Of a stretch of DNA of 50,906 nucleotides, positions 26,007 through 34,452 are shown in pieces. The translations under genes and the position numbers were made by a program. Below the pieces are notes generated by a model. That model was given only the letters and a program-made list of their open reading frames with translations, did no database searches and was not told the origin of the DNA. This DNA comes from Candidatus Kryptoniota bacterium (GTDB taxonomy: Bacteria; Bacteroidota; Ignavibacteria; Kryptoniales; JAKASW01), in the NCBI GenBank assembly GCA_024641705.1, contig JAHECO010000027.1:1-50906 (forward strand). The letters are read 5' to 3'. How positions within the stretch are numbered: the first letter of the stretch is position 1; every line of letters begins with the position of its first letter.

Positions 26007-27023
26007 ATGATAGCAATCGAAGCTCTAATCAAGATCGTAATTCTCGTTCTCGTAGTCCTCGGAATAGTCGCGTACTTGGTCCTGCTCGAACGCAAGGTCA
26101 GCGCGTACATGCAGGACAGGATCGGTCCCAACCGGGTCGGACCTAAAGGATTGTTTCAACCCTTTGCCGACATACTCAAACTCGTTTTGAAGGAGATGAT
26201 CGTCCCCGAGAAGGCGAACAAGTTCATACACGCCCTCGCGCCGGTGATCTCGATAACCGTCGCGATCGGTGCGCTCGCGGTCATACCCTTCGGTAACTAC
26301 ATAGTCGTAGGCGGTCAGAAGATCAGTTTGATGATCGCGAACGTGAACGTCGGCGTGCTTTATATCCTTGCGATGTCGTCGCTCGGCGTCTACGGCATCA
26401 CGCTGAGCGGGTGGGCATCGAACAACAAATACTCGCTGCTCGGAGGCCTTCGTTCGTCGGCCCAGATGATCAGTTACGAACTTTCCCTGGGGCTCAGCCT
26501 GATCGGCGTTTTCATGATCAACGGCACGCTCCAGCTCGACAAGATAACGATGGCGCAAAGCGGCGGACTCTGGAATATCGTGTATCAGCCGCTCGGCTTC
26601 CTGGTTTTCGTGACCGCTGCTTTCGCGGAGACCAACCGGCTGCCGTTCGACCTCCCGGAAGCCGAACCCGAACTGGTGGGCGGTTATCACACCGAGTACA
26701 GCGGCATGCGGTGGGGCCTCTTTTTCCTGTCCGAATACACCAACATGATAGTCTCCAGCGCCGTGATGGTATCATTGTACTTCGGAGGATGGTCGCTGCC
26801 GTTTGTGAACTACGCCCACATGGCACCGAACCTGGCGGCTCTCATCCAGGTGTTGACGTTCTTCGTGAAGCTGGGAATACTGATATTCATATTCATGTGG
26901 GTCAGGTGGACGTTGCCGCGTTTCAGGTACGATCAGCTCATGAACGTCGGCTGGAAGATCATGCTTCCTCTGGCCATTCTCAATGTGCTCGGAACCGGCG
27001 CAGTGCTGCTGGCTATAAAGTAA
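26007..27023 (+). CDS. nuoH: NADH-quinone oxidoreductase subunit H
   Basis: 338 residues, a membrane subunit with about eight TM helices that forms part of the quinone chamber. Typical NuoH blocks: VAYLVLLERKVSAYMQDRIGPNRVGPKGLFQPFAD (split here as LLERKVSAYMQ and RIGPNRVGP, ~25-50), GWASNNKYSLLGGLRSSAQMISYE, and FAETNRLPFDLPEAEPELVGGYHTEY (read as ETNRLPFDLPEAE, ~212). Start ATG 26007 has AAAGGA 11 bases upstream. It lies 93 bases after nuoG and 13 before nuoI, so it is part of the same operon. Confidence 0.96.
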   Translation: MIAIEALIKIVILVLVVLGIVAYLVLLERKVSAYMQDRIGPNRVGPKGLFQPFADILKLVLKEMIVPEKANKFIHALAPVISITVAIGALAVIPFGNYIVVGGQKISLMIANVNVGVLYILAMSSLGVYGITLSGWASNNKYSLLGGLRSSAQMISYELSLGLSLIGVFMINGTLQLDKITMAQSGGLWNIVYQPLGFLVFVTAAFAETNRLPFDLPEAEPELVGGYHTEYSGMRWGLFFLSEYTNMIVSSAVMVSLYFGGWSLPFVNYAHMAPNLAALIQVLTFFVKLGILIFIFMWVRWTLPRFRYDQLMNVGWKIMLPLAILNVLGTGAVLLAIK

Positions 27024-27036
27024 CGTGAGGTAAGAG

Positions 27037-27546
27037 ATGACGACTACTAATGGCAATGGACAAAGCGGACCCAAATTAACTCTTTGGGAGAAGCTCTATT
27101 TCCCCGAGATCCTCCGTGGAATGTCGATAACTATCAGGGCCTTCTTCAGGCCGAAATTCACGCGCCAGTATCCCGAAGAGCGCTGGGTCCCGCCGCCTGT
27201 ATTTCGCGGCCGGCCTGTCCTCGTGATGGAGGATGAGACTCACGTGGAGCGCTGCGTGGCCTGCGGGTTATGCGCCCGCGTCTGTCCGTCGCTGGCAATC
27301 GAAGTCCAGGCCGCGGAGACCGAACTGGATAAGGAGCGCTATCCGGAGCGTTTCGAGATAAATATGCTGAGATGCATCTTCTGCGGCTTCTGTGAAGAAG
27401 TGTGCCCCGAAGAGGCGATCATTATGAGCAAGGATTTCGAGATTACTTTCACGGATCCGAGAGACACGATTTTCGGTAAGGATAAATTGCTTATCCCCGC
27501 CTCGCAACTCAGAGATCGCCTGGAGTTCTTGAAAGAGTACCGTTGA
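27037..27546 (+). CDS. nuoI: NADH-quinone oxidoreductase subunit I
   Basis: 169 residues. Two ferredoxin-type [4Fe-4S] motifs are complete: Cys73, 76, 79, 83 (CVACGLCARVCP) and Cys113, 116, 119, 123 (CIFCGFCEEVCP). These are clusters N6a/N6b, which carry electrons to the terminal cluster in NuoB. The N-terminal amphipathic stretch docks on NuoH. It follows nuoH by 13 bases. The usual next genes nuoJ-K-L-M-N are absent; a YjbQ-family gene comes next. Confidence 0.95.
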   Translation: MTTTNGNGQSGPKLTLWEKLYFPEILRGMSITIRAFFRPKFTRQYPEERWVPPPVFRGRPVLVMEDETHVERCVACGLCARVCPSLAIEVQAAETELDKERYPERFEINMLRCIFCGFCEEVCPEEAIIMSKDFEITFTDPRDTIFGKDKLLIPASQLRDRLEFLKEYR

Positions 27547-27691
27547 TCTGCGGGCAGTGCGGCTGCTGAGATAAAAAGAAGGCAGTCGCCGCGGAAGAAG
27601 TCCGTCGCCGATCCGGATCACAGGAAGAAGGGATTTGACCTGGCACCCGGTTTACAAGCCTGCCGACAGTTTTTTTGAAGGAGAAAGCAAA

Positions 27692-28105
27692 ATGAAATCT
27701 CACACGGAATACCTCTGGTTCAACACGAAGAACAGGAAAGAGCTTGTCAACATAACAGGGGACGTGGAGAAGAATGTGAAAGCGAGCGGGGTCCAGGAAG
27801 GCTTCTGTCTCGTGAGCGCCATGCATATCACCAGCGGAATCTGGGTGAACGACGAGGAGCCGGGCCTTAAGCAGGACATGATGGAACTCCTTGAGACGCT
27901 CGCCCCCTTCAAGCCGGAATACCGGCACCACAGGACCGGCGAGGATAACGCGGACGCCCATCTCAAGAGGACGCTGATACACCATCAGGTGGTGCTCCCG
28001 ATTACGAAGGGGAGACTCGACCTCGGTCCGTGGGAGCAGATCTTCTACGCCGAATTCGACGGTCAGAGAAGGAAGAGGGTAGTGGTGAAGATCATAGGAG
28101 AGTAG
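27692..28105 (+). CDS. YjbQ family protein (UPF0047)
   Basis: 137 residues from ATG 27692, preferred because AAGGAG (27678-27683) is 8 bases upstream; the open frame continues 19 codons further. Family features: [17 protein letters not shown] (~40-56), [27 protein letters not shown] (~85-112, three conserved His), and [16 protein letters not shown] (~115-130). The family has a conserved His/Asp pocket, and some members have been reported to show thiamine-phosphate-synthase activity; the physiological role is unclear. It is probably transcribed on from nuoI and ends at a terminator. Confidence 0.88.
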   Translation: MKSHTEYLWFNTKNRKELVNITGDVEKNVKASGVQEGFCLVSAMHITSGIWVNDEEPGLKQDMMELLETLAPFKPEYRHHRTGEDNADAHLKRTLIHHQVVLPITKGRLDLGPWEQIFYAEFDGQRRKRVVVKIIGE

Positions 28106-28168
28106 ACATTCTCCGCCGCGGTGAAGTACCGCGGGAGGCGTCCGCGCTGCCGACGCGCAAAGTATCGC

Positions 28169-28195
28169 AAAACCCCGTCTCGAACGGGGTTTTGT
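28169..28195 (+). terminator. Rho-independent terminator after the nuo/YjbQ operon
   Basis: AAAACCCCGT pairs with ACGGGGTTTT around CTCGA. The T-tract is part of the stem, so it can act in both directions, but only the rightward operon ends here; the leftward ZIP gene ends at 28248. Confidence 0.8.
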
Positions 28196-28247
28196 CGTTT
28201 CTGGGGGAGTACCTCGTTAGGTCTAAAGGGAAAGCGTCAGGGCGATG

Positions 28248-28970
28248 CTACCCCTTCGCGATCTGGATCACGATATACAGGATCGTAATCCCCAGGAGTG
28301 TCATTACAGTGGTAAGAACTTTCGGATGGGCATGATAGCTTTCCGGGAGCAGCTCGCTCGCACCGATGTATATGAAGAAGCCGCAGAACACCGCAAGGAT
28401 GCTGCTGAGACCTGATGCCGGAAGGACGAAGAACCGTGTGAGCAAGATTCCGGCAACGGGGGCGAGCGCGTCTACCAGCAGCCACCACGAGGCACGCCGT
28501 CTGTTCCCATTGTCCTTCAGAACAAGGCTCACCGTGTTGATGCCGTCGGAGAAATCGTGCGTCAGGACCGCCGCCGTGACGATGGCGCCGACTGCGCTCG
28601 AGACCTGGAACGCAAACCCGATCACCGTTCCGTCGAGAAAGCTGTGCATCGAAAGACCCGCTGCTCCCAATGTTCCGCGATGATGAAGCACCCCGTGTTC
28701 TTCGTCGCCGTGCGACAGGAGTATTACGGCTCTGTCGAGGACGAGGTAGGCGATGAACCCGGCACCTATCATGAGGGACATTGACGACGGCTTCCCGACG
28801 GGACCCTGAAGTGCAATCGCTTCCGGCAGGAGATCGAAGAACGCGACGCCTATAACGGCCCCCGCGCTGAATCCGAGTATCAGGTGGAGCTTGTCCCTGT
28901 ATCTCAGCGCAAATAAACCGCCCAGCATTGTGGACAGGAATGTCGCGAATCCTATGATCATGACAGTCAT
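28248..28970 (-). CDS. ZIP family divalent metal transporter
   Basis: 240 residues from ATG 28970, chosen because AGAGGAG lies about 8 bases upstream; a GTG at 28994 would add 8 residues. About eight TM helices. The metal-site helices carry HSFLDG (109-114) and HDFSDG (138-143) where most bacterial ZIPs have HNFPEG and HN/HEG-type motifs. A His-rich loop (SHGDEEHGVLHH, ~86-97) precedes TM4, as usual. ZIP proteins move Zn2+, Fe2+ or Mn2+ into the cytoplasm, but the direction and metal here are unproven. It faces away from the Nramp gene across a repeat-rich gap. Confidence 0.88.
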   Translation of the reverse strand: MTVMIIGFATFLSTMLGGLFALRYRDKLHLILGFSAGAVIGVAFFDLLPEAIALQGPVGKPSSMSLMIGAGFIAYLVLDRAVILLSHGDEEHGVLHHRGTLGAAGLSMHSFLDGTVIGFAFQVSSAVGAIVTAAVLTHDFSDGINTVSLVLKDNGNRRRASWWLLVDALAPVAGILLTRFFVLPASGLSSILAVFCGFFIYIGASELLPESYHAHPKVLTTVMTLLGITILYIVIQIAKG

Positions 28971-29124
28971 CAGAAAATCTCCTCTAACGGGCACCTTGAG
29001 TTAACGCGGGTGGTATAATTTAACAAAAGGGAGGCTCAGTTCTTAGGTTTAATCGGCCTGGCGGCACCTCAATTCGCTCTTAGAACTCATCCCCCAACCC
29101 CTTCTCCTGGAATGAGAAGGAGCC

Positions 29125-29253
29125 GAGGTTGTCCCAAAACAAGGAAAATGTCATTCTGAAGGAGCGGAGCGACTGAAGAATCCACTTATTCGTTCTGAAA
29201 AATGGATGCTTCACTTCGTTCAGCATGACAGACAAGACTTTCTGGACAGCCTC
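29125..29253. mobile_element. 129-bp MITE-like palindromic element, copy 2
   Basis: Terminal repeats GAGGTTGTCC and GGACAGCCTC. The whole element is the exact reverse complement of 21026-21154 (129 of 129 bases by eye), which indicates recent movement or gene conversion. No flanking target duplication is evident. Confidence 0.75.
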
Positions 29254-29459
29254 ATTAAGGGTGAGTTCTGGGTGGAGTAGCTAAGAGACATCATCGACCA
29301 GCACGAAGATGATCAGACTGTCTCAAACTGAGGGACCTCCATCGGTGTGGTAGTCTCCTGTCTTCACGTTTTGTCGTACCACTGTTTTGAGTAAATCGAA
29401 CACGCGTACGCGGAAATGTACCCTACGTGTTCTATGTTTCTCATATGTTGTCTAGTTCC

Positions 29460-29589
29460 CACTGAAAAATGTTACACAGAGAGGCACCGAGAGCAATGGG
29501 GAGACCCGAGTATACAGAGAATGCCTTTTTTCTCTGTGTCTCTCCGTCTCTTCTCTATGGAACTCTGTGTAATGTTCACTTTTTCAGTG
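29460..29589. repeat. 130-bp imperfect palindromic repeat
   Basis: The left arm CACTGAAAAATG-TTACACAGAG (29460-29481) pairs with a right arm at 29563-29589 that has a 5-base insertion. The interior is rich in CTCTGTGTCTC-type sequence. It resembles intergenic repeats of FCB genomes. Frames read across it are artefacts of the repeat. Confidence 0.6.
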
Positions 29590-29743
29590 AGAATCATTTG
29601 GTCTCTAATTTGACGGTGATCAGCCCACATGATGCTCGTGAAATAGTTCGTCCCGACTGGAAATCGTTCCCTTTGGAATTAAATTGCAATGAAGGCTTTG
29701 AGAAAATGGATCGGAACCACTACATGGAACAGGGTTGCTGCGG

Positions 29744-31045
29744 ATGAAGACTCCATTGGTTTCATCGATAGCCCAGACCGATGGGAGGACGAGGGACTCC
29801 GCCGACGCGGCGCTTTCCGGGACTTCGCAGAAAGGACTTGTTGCGCGGCTCATACCGTTTCTCGGGCCGGCGTTTATCGCGAGCGTGGCCTACGTAGACC
29901 CGGGCAATTTCGCCACCAACATCCAGGGGGGCTCGGGCTTCGGCTACACGCTTCTCTGGGTGATCGTCGCGAGCAACTTGATGGCGATGCTTCTTCAGAC
30001 TCTCTCCGCGAAACTGGGCATCGCGAGCGGGAGCAACCTTGCCGAACATTGCCGCAACCGGTTCAGCAAGCCGGTCGTCTACGGGATGTGGGTGCTGATG
30101 GAACTCGTGGCGATGGCCACCGACCTTGCGGAGTTCCTCGGTGCGGCGATCGGGTTCAACCTCCTCTTCGGTTTTCCGCTCATAATCGGTGGCCTCCTCA
30201 CGGCCGTCTGCACTTTCCTGATCCTCGGCCTCGAACGTTACGGCTTCAGGCCGCTCGAGATCGTCATCACCACTCTTGTCAGCGTCATAGCGGTGAGTTA
30301 CTTGATTGAAACAGTTCTCGACAAACCCGACCTGAAAGTCCTCCTATACCACAGCGTCGTCCCGCAGTTTTCGGGGCCTGAAAGTGTGCTCCTTGCCGCG
30401 GGGATCCTCGGGGCAACGGTCATGCCGCATGCCATATTCCTCCACTCGGCGCTCACACAGCAGCGGATCATAGTCAGGGAACCGGGCAAACTGAAGAAAC
30501 TCTTCCGGTTCGAGATCCTGGACGTCACGATCGCCATGGGCATCGCGAGTCTCGTAAACATGGCGATGCTCGTCATGGCGGCCGCGACATTTTACAGGCA
30601 GGGGCTCACGAACGTTGCGACCATCCAGGACGCGTACCTGACTCTCCAGCCGCTGCTCGGGAAAGCCGCCGGATGGATTTTCGCGGTGTCGCTCCTTGCC
30701 GCCGGCCTTTCCTCTTCGACTGTCGGCACGAGCGCAGGTCAGGTCATGATGCAGGGATTTCTCCGCCGCCATATACCGGTGTGGCTGAGAAGGGCGATAA
30801 CGATCATTCCGTCCATCGCGGTCATTGCCCTCGGTCTCGACCCGACCCGCACGCTCGTCATCAGCCAGGTCGTGCTGAGCTTCGGTCTTCCGTTCACTAT
30901 TATTCCCCTAGTATTGTTCACTGCGAGGGAAGAGATAATGGGAGTCCTGGTAAACAGGAAAAGTACAACCGTTATCGCATCGCTCTTTGCCGCCTTGATA
31001 ATTGCCCTGAATGTTTACTTAATCTACCAGGTGTTCCTTGGATAA
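29744..31045 (+). CDS. mntH: Nramp family metal transporter (MntH-like)
   Basis: 433 residues from ATG 29744 (AGGG 9 bases upstream; a TTG at 29735 would add three). About 11 TM helices. The TM1 metal motif is SVAYVDPGNFATNIQGG (Asp-Pro-Gly-Asn) and the TM6 motif is VMPHAIFLHSALTQ, with Met-Pro-His in place of the A/M-x-P-H consensus. These bind Mn2+ or Fe2+ for proton-coupled import. The N-terminal ~35 residues are polar. Its stop overlaps the universal stress protein start by 8 bp, so the two are translated together. Confidence 0.92.
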   Translation: MKTPLVSSIAQTDGRTRDSADAALSGTSQKGLVARLIPFLGPAFIASVAYVDPGNFATNIQGGSGFGYTLLWVIVASNLMAMLLQTLSAKLGIASGSNLAEHCRNRFSKPVVYGMWVLMELVAMATDLAEFLGAAIGFNLLFGFPLIIGGLLTAVCTFLILGLERYGFRPLEIVITTLVSVIAVSYLIETVLDKPDLKVLLYHSVVPQFSGPESVLLAAGILGATVMPHAIFLHSALTQQRIIVREPGKLKKLFRFEILDVTIAMGIASLVNMAMLVMAAATFYRQGLTNVATIQDAYLTLQPLLGKAAGWIFAVSLLAAGLSSSTVGTSAGQVMMQGFLRRHIPVWLRRAITIIPSIAVIALGLDPTRTLVISQVVLSFGLPFTIIPLVLFTAREEIMGVLVNRKSTTVIASLFAALIIALNVYLIYQVFLG

Positions 31046-31952
31046 CTCACAGATTAGAAAGATACTCGTGCCGCTCGACGGCTCCGCCCTCGCCGAATCC
31101 GTGCTTCCGGCAGCTGCAAGCTTCGCGAAGAAAACCGACGCGACCGTGACTCTTTTCCATGTCATCGAAAGGGACGCTCCCGAGAGGGTCCACGGCCAGA
31201 CTCACCTCACGAAACCGGATGAAGCCGAGAAGTATCTGGTGTCGGTCGCCTCCCGGGCCGTGTTCGAAGGGGTGCACGTGGTTGAGCACGTTCACGAGAC
31301 CGGCGTCCGCGACGTTTCGCAGAGCATTTCGGATCACTCCGAGGAGCTTAATGCCGACATGATTGTCATGTGCACTCACGGGAGCAGCGGACTGCATAAG
31401 CTCCTCGTCGGGTCTATTGCGCAGCAGGTAGTCTCGCTAAGCGGTACTCCCGTTATGCTGGTGAATCCGACGCTCAAGAAATTAAACGCCAGCCCGGACT
31501 TCGAGAGCTTCCTGGTCCCGCTCGACGGTAACCCTGATCATGAGCACGCCCTCTCTTTTGCATCGGCTCTTGCAGGAATGTGCAAGGCGAGACTCCATCT
31601 CATGGTAGCGGTGCCGCGCTTCGGAACGATGTCCGGAGAACTGACCATAGTGAACCGCTATCTCCCCGGTACGACGTCGCGCATGATGGATATGCTCGTC
31701 CCTGAAGCAAAGAAATACCTGAGGGACTTGGAAGACAGGTTAGGACCTTCCGGGCTGAATGTCTCGACAAGCATTTCAAGAAGTAGCCCGGCGAAGGCGA
31801 TATCAAAGACTGCCAGGAGCCTCAAATCCGATTTGATCGTACTCGCGACCCACGGTAAGAAGGGTTCGAAGCCGTTCTGGGAGGGAAGCGTGACGCCTAG
31901 AGTGATAAGGACCGCGAAAGCACCGATACTCCTCGTACCGGTTAGGGAATGA
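31038..31952 (+). CDS. Tandem UspA universal stress protein
   Basis: 304 residues from TTG 31038, with AGGTG 4 bases upstream and an 8-bp overlap with the Nramp gene. Two UspA domains: residues ~5-145 (IRKILVPLDGSALAE ... THGSSGLHKLLVGSIAQQV) and ~155-304 (FESFLVPLDGNPDHE ... THGKKGSKPFWEGSVTPRV). Both end with the TP/AP-(V/I)-L-L-V strand typical of the fold. The Gly-rich nucleotide loop is clear in the first domain and degenerate in the second. Coupling to a metal importer suggests a role in its control or in the same stress, which is inference. Confidence 0.9.
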   Translation: MDNSQIRKILVPLDGSALAESVLPAAASFAKKTDATVTLFHVIERDAPERVHGQTHLTKPDEAEKYLVSVASRAVFEGVHVVEHVHETGVRDVSQSISDHSEELNADMIVMCTHGSSGLHKLLVGSIAQQVVSLSGTPVMLVNPTLKKLNASPDFESFLVPLDGNPDHEHALSFASALAGMCKARLHLMVAVPRFGTMSGELTIVNRYLPGTTSRMMDMLVPEAKKYLRDLEDRLGPSGLNVSTSISRSSPAKAISKTARSLKSDLIVLATHGKKGSKPFWEGSVTPRVIRTAKAPILLVPVRE

Positions 31953-32048
31953 AAGCCTATCCGTCCATAGCGATCCGGACTTTTTGTGATCGCTACCATC
32001 TCAGCAGCGCGCGCCGCTCGCCAGAAGAGGGCTGAGTATCCCCAAACC

Positions 32049-32079
32049 TTGCTTATTTTCGCTTCTGGGGCTATTTTTT
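32049..32079 (+). promoter_or_regulatory. Candidate promoter of the isoprenoid operon
   Basis: TTG (32049-32051), 20 bases and TATTTTTT (32072-32079) match the Bacteroidota form except for the last base. It would start transcription at about 32086 and supports the downstream ATG at 32124 as the fni start. Confidence 0.35.
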
Positions 32080-32123
32080 TAATACACATGCCGATTGCAA
32101 AGCAAGGGCCCGTTTTGACGGGA

Positions 32124-33152
32124 ATGGATCAAACTGCAAAGCGAAAGTCAAGCCATGTCGATCTGGTTCTAAATGAGAAGATCGACTACGCCAGGTCGAC
32201 AGGCTTCGAGAAATACGAGTTCGTTCACAACGCTGTACCGGAGCTCGACTTCGCGGAAATAGATACCCGCATCAAATTTCTCTCGCATGATTTCTCCGCG
32301 CCGATACTCGTCTCGTCGATGACAGGCGGTTATGAAAGAGCCGGACGAATCAACTCGGCCATCGCGGAGTTGTGCAGGGAGAGAAACATCGGCATGGGCG
32401 TCGGAAGCCAGAGACAGGCGCTCCAGAACAGCGACTATCTCGAAACGTTCAAAGTGGTCCGTCGGGTCGCGAAGGACATATTTGTAATGAGCAACATCGG
32501 CGCCGCGCAGGTCGCGGACGGATCTGCCCTCAAAGAGGTCGCGAGAATAATCGAGATGGTTGAAGCCGATGCCCTTGCCATCCACCTCAACGCGCTCCAG
32601 GAGTTCATACAACCGGAGGGTGACAGGAATTTCCGCGGCGTGCTCAAGGGAATCTCGCAGCTGGTCCGTGTCGCGAAGGTGCCCGTGGTCGTGAAAGAAA
32701 CCGGGGCAGGGATCGGTGCCGCCGCCGCGAAGAGGCTCATCGAGGCCGGGGTATCCGCCATCGATGTGTCCGGAGCCGGCGGAACCAGCTGGGCCGCCAT
32801 CGAGACGCTGAGGCGCGACGACAGGCGTATCGGCGAGAAGTTCTGGAACTGGGGAATCCCGACCTCCGAGGCCCTGGTACAGGTGAACAAACTTCCAACC
32901 AGGAAGAAGATAAAATTGATCTCTTCCGGCGGGATCCGCGACGGCATCGACGTCGCGAAGTCAATAGCTCTCGGGGCCGATCTGTGCGCGGGAGCCCAGC
33001 CCTTCCTGAAGGCTCTCGACAGGGACGGTACCGAAGGGCTGTTGAAGGAGTTCGATAATTGGGTGGAAGAATTAAAGGGTGTAATGTTCTTGACCGGGAG
33101 CAGGAATCTGAGTCAACTGAAGAAGGCAAAAATGGTGAAGGTAGCCGATTGA
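32124..33152 (+). CDS. fni: Type 2 isopentenyl-diphosphate delta-isomerase
   Basis: 342 residues from ATG 32124 (family length about 340-350; an in-frame ATG at 32088 would leave almost no leader after the predicted promoter). The enzyme is FMN- and NAD(P)H-dependent and interconverts IPP and DMAPP. Motifs: AKRKSSHVDL, SSMTGG (FMN), GVGSQRQALQ, SNIGAAQ, HLNALQEFIQPEGDR (substrate and Mg2+), KETGAGIG, SGAGGTSWA and SSGGIRDGIDVAKS. It is coupled by a 4-bp TTGA overlap to the polyprenyl synthase, forming an isoprenoid operon. Confidence 0.94.
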   Translation: MDQTAKRKSSHVDLVLNEKIDYARSTGFEKYEFVHNAVPELDFAEIDTRIKFLSHDFSAPILVSSMTGGYERAGRINSAIAELCRERNIGMGVGSQRQALQNSDYLETFKVVRRVAKDIFVMSNIGAAQVADGSALKEVARIIEMVEADALAIHLNALQEFIQPEGDRNFRGVLKGISQLVRVAKVPVVVKETGAGIGAAAAKRLIEAGVSAIDVSGAGGTSWAAIETLRRDDRRIGEKFWNWGIPTSEALVQVNKLPTRKKIKLISSGGIRDGIDVAKSIALGADLCAGAQPFLKALDRDGTEGLLKEFDNWVEELKGVMFLTGSRNLSQLKKAKMVKVAD

Positions 33153-34129
33153 GCAAGTTTACTGAGTCAGCTGAAAAGTACCGTCTGCTCATTGAGAAAG
33201 AGCTTGAGAGATCTCTCGGCCTCGTGTCGGACTCGCCTCTTAAAGAAAACATCGGATATGTCTTTTCGATGGGAGGTAAGAGGGTTCGTCCGCTTCTCAC
33301 GGTTTTCGCTGCCGAGGCTGTCGGGAAGGTTTCCAGGGATGTGCTGTACGGCGCGGCGGCGATAGAGATTCTGCACAACTTCACGCTGGTCCACGACGAT
33401 ATCATGGACAATGCGGATACCCGCCGCGGGAAGGCGACCGTGCATATCACCAGCGGTGTCAACACCGCCATTCTTGTCGGCGACCAGATGATGGCCCTCG
33501 CCTACGACTGCCTCGAGAAGTGCAGCGGAGAACGGTTAAGGGATGGGCTGCGGATCTTCAACGAGGGGGTCAAACAGGTCTGCGACGGTCAGGCGCTCGA
33601 CGAAAGCTTGAGCAAACTGGACGGCGCGAGCATGCCTGCATACATTGATATGATCTCCAAGAAGACGGGAGCCCTGCTTATGGCTGCCGGCAAACTGGGA
33701 GCTCTCCTGGGCGGTGGTACACAGAAAGATGTCGGCCTTCTCGGTGATTTCGGGCTTAATATAGGGATCGCCTTTCAGATACTCGACGACATGCTTGACC
33801 TCGAGGGAGACGCGGAGAGGTTCGGCAAGCCGCGCGGTCTCGATATTATGGAAAAGAAGAAGAACTACATGTTTTTGAAGGCGCAGCAGTCGCTGGACGA
33901 CAGGAAGATCGCCGTCGTGAATGCAGCCTACGGCAAAATGTCCATCACGGATGACGACGTTGTCGCGGTGCGTGATATATACCGCGGAGGAGGTATCCTG
34001 GAAGCGGCAAAGAAAGAGGTGTCTGACTTCACGGCGAAGGCCCTGTCAAGCCTGGAACCGCTGAAGGAGTCGGAAGGAAAAGATGCGCTGGTTGAGCTGG
34101 CAAATTCACTTGTGAAGAGAAAGTTTTGA
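33149..34129 (+). CDS. Polyprenyl diphosphate synthase (geranylgeranyl/farnesyl type)
   Basis: 326 residues from TTG 33149, overlapping the fni stop by 4 bp; the open frame runs further upstream within fni but is unlikely to be used. The first Asp-rich motif is VHDDIMDNADTRRGK (~85-95) and the second is LDDMLDLEGD (~211). GKRVRPLL near 45 binds IPP. These are head-to-tail trans-prenyltransferases that extend DMAPP with IPP. The residues just before the first Asp motif (HNFTLV) suggest a chain of C15-C25, but product length cannot be fixed by eye. Confidence 0.9.
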   Translation: MSKFTESAEKYRLLIEKELERSLGLVSDSPLKENIGYVFSMGGKRVRPLLTVFAAEAVGKVSRDVLYGAAAIEILHNFTLVHDDIMDNADTRRGKATVHITSGVNTAILVGDQMMALAYDCLEKCSGERLRDGLRIFNEGVKQVCDGQALDESLSKLDGASMPAYIDMISKKTGALLMAAGKLGALLGGGTQKDVGLLGDFGLNIGIAFQILDDMLDLEGDAERFGKPRGLDIMEKKKNYMFLKAQQSLDDRKIAVVNAAYGKMSITDDDVVAVRDIYRGGGILEAAKKEVSDFTAKALSSLEPLKESEGKDALVELANSLVKRKF

Positions 34130-34185
34130 CGGCAGCCATCATGTCTTATTTCGGCTGCTGCGCACATTCTAAATACTAGGAACGC

Positions 34186-34452
34186 ATGGTGCAACAGGAA
34201 GTTGTAGTAAAGAATCGTCTCGGACTCCATACCCGCCCCGCAGCATCATTGGTCAAGTTGGCGGCGAAGTACAAGTCGGAATTCTTTCTTGAGAGAGACG
34301 GTTACCGGGTGAACGGGAAAAGCATAATAGGAGTAATGACGCTCGCGGCGGAGGAAGGAGCGAGGTTGCTCCTTCTCTTCGAAGGGGAAGACGAAGAGGC
34401 GGCGTTGACTGCGATGGTCGATTTCTTCGACAGAGGTTTCGATGAGCTCTGA
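34186..34452 (+). CDS. ptsH: Phosphocarrier protein HPr
   Basis: 88 residues. The active His15 is in LGLHTRPAA, and the regulatory Ser46 is in NGKSIIGVM, as in HPr proteins that are substrates of HPr kinase/phosphorylase. It takes phosphate from enzyme I. The gene overlaps ptsI by 11 bp. No enzyme II component is in the window, so the pair may serve a regulatory rather than a sugar-uptake role. Confidence 0.95.
   Translation: MVQQEVVVKNRLGLHTRPAASLVKLAAKYKSEFFLERDGYRVNGKSIIGVMTLAAEEGARLLLLFEGEDEEAALTAMVDFFDRGFDEL

Larger units (their letters stand above)
28971..29743. other. Repeat-rich divergent intergenic region between two metal transporters
   Basis: 773 bases with no credible gene. Contents from left to right: a hairpin of the CCTTCTC-GAGAAGG type near 29098-29120; the 129-bp MITE-like copy at 29125-29253; and a 130-bp imperfect palindrome at 29460-29589. 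Promoters for the ZIP gene (leftward) and the Nramp gene (rightward) must also lie here. I found no metal-regulator box that I can name. Confidence 0.6.

Noticed and set aside
29416-29747. Two overlapping frames of 65 and 92 codons before the Nramp gene
   Set aside because: They read through the palindromic repeat at 29460-29589 and have no protein-like features.
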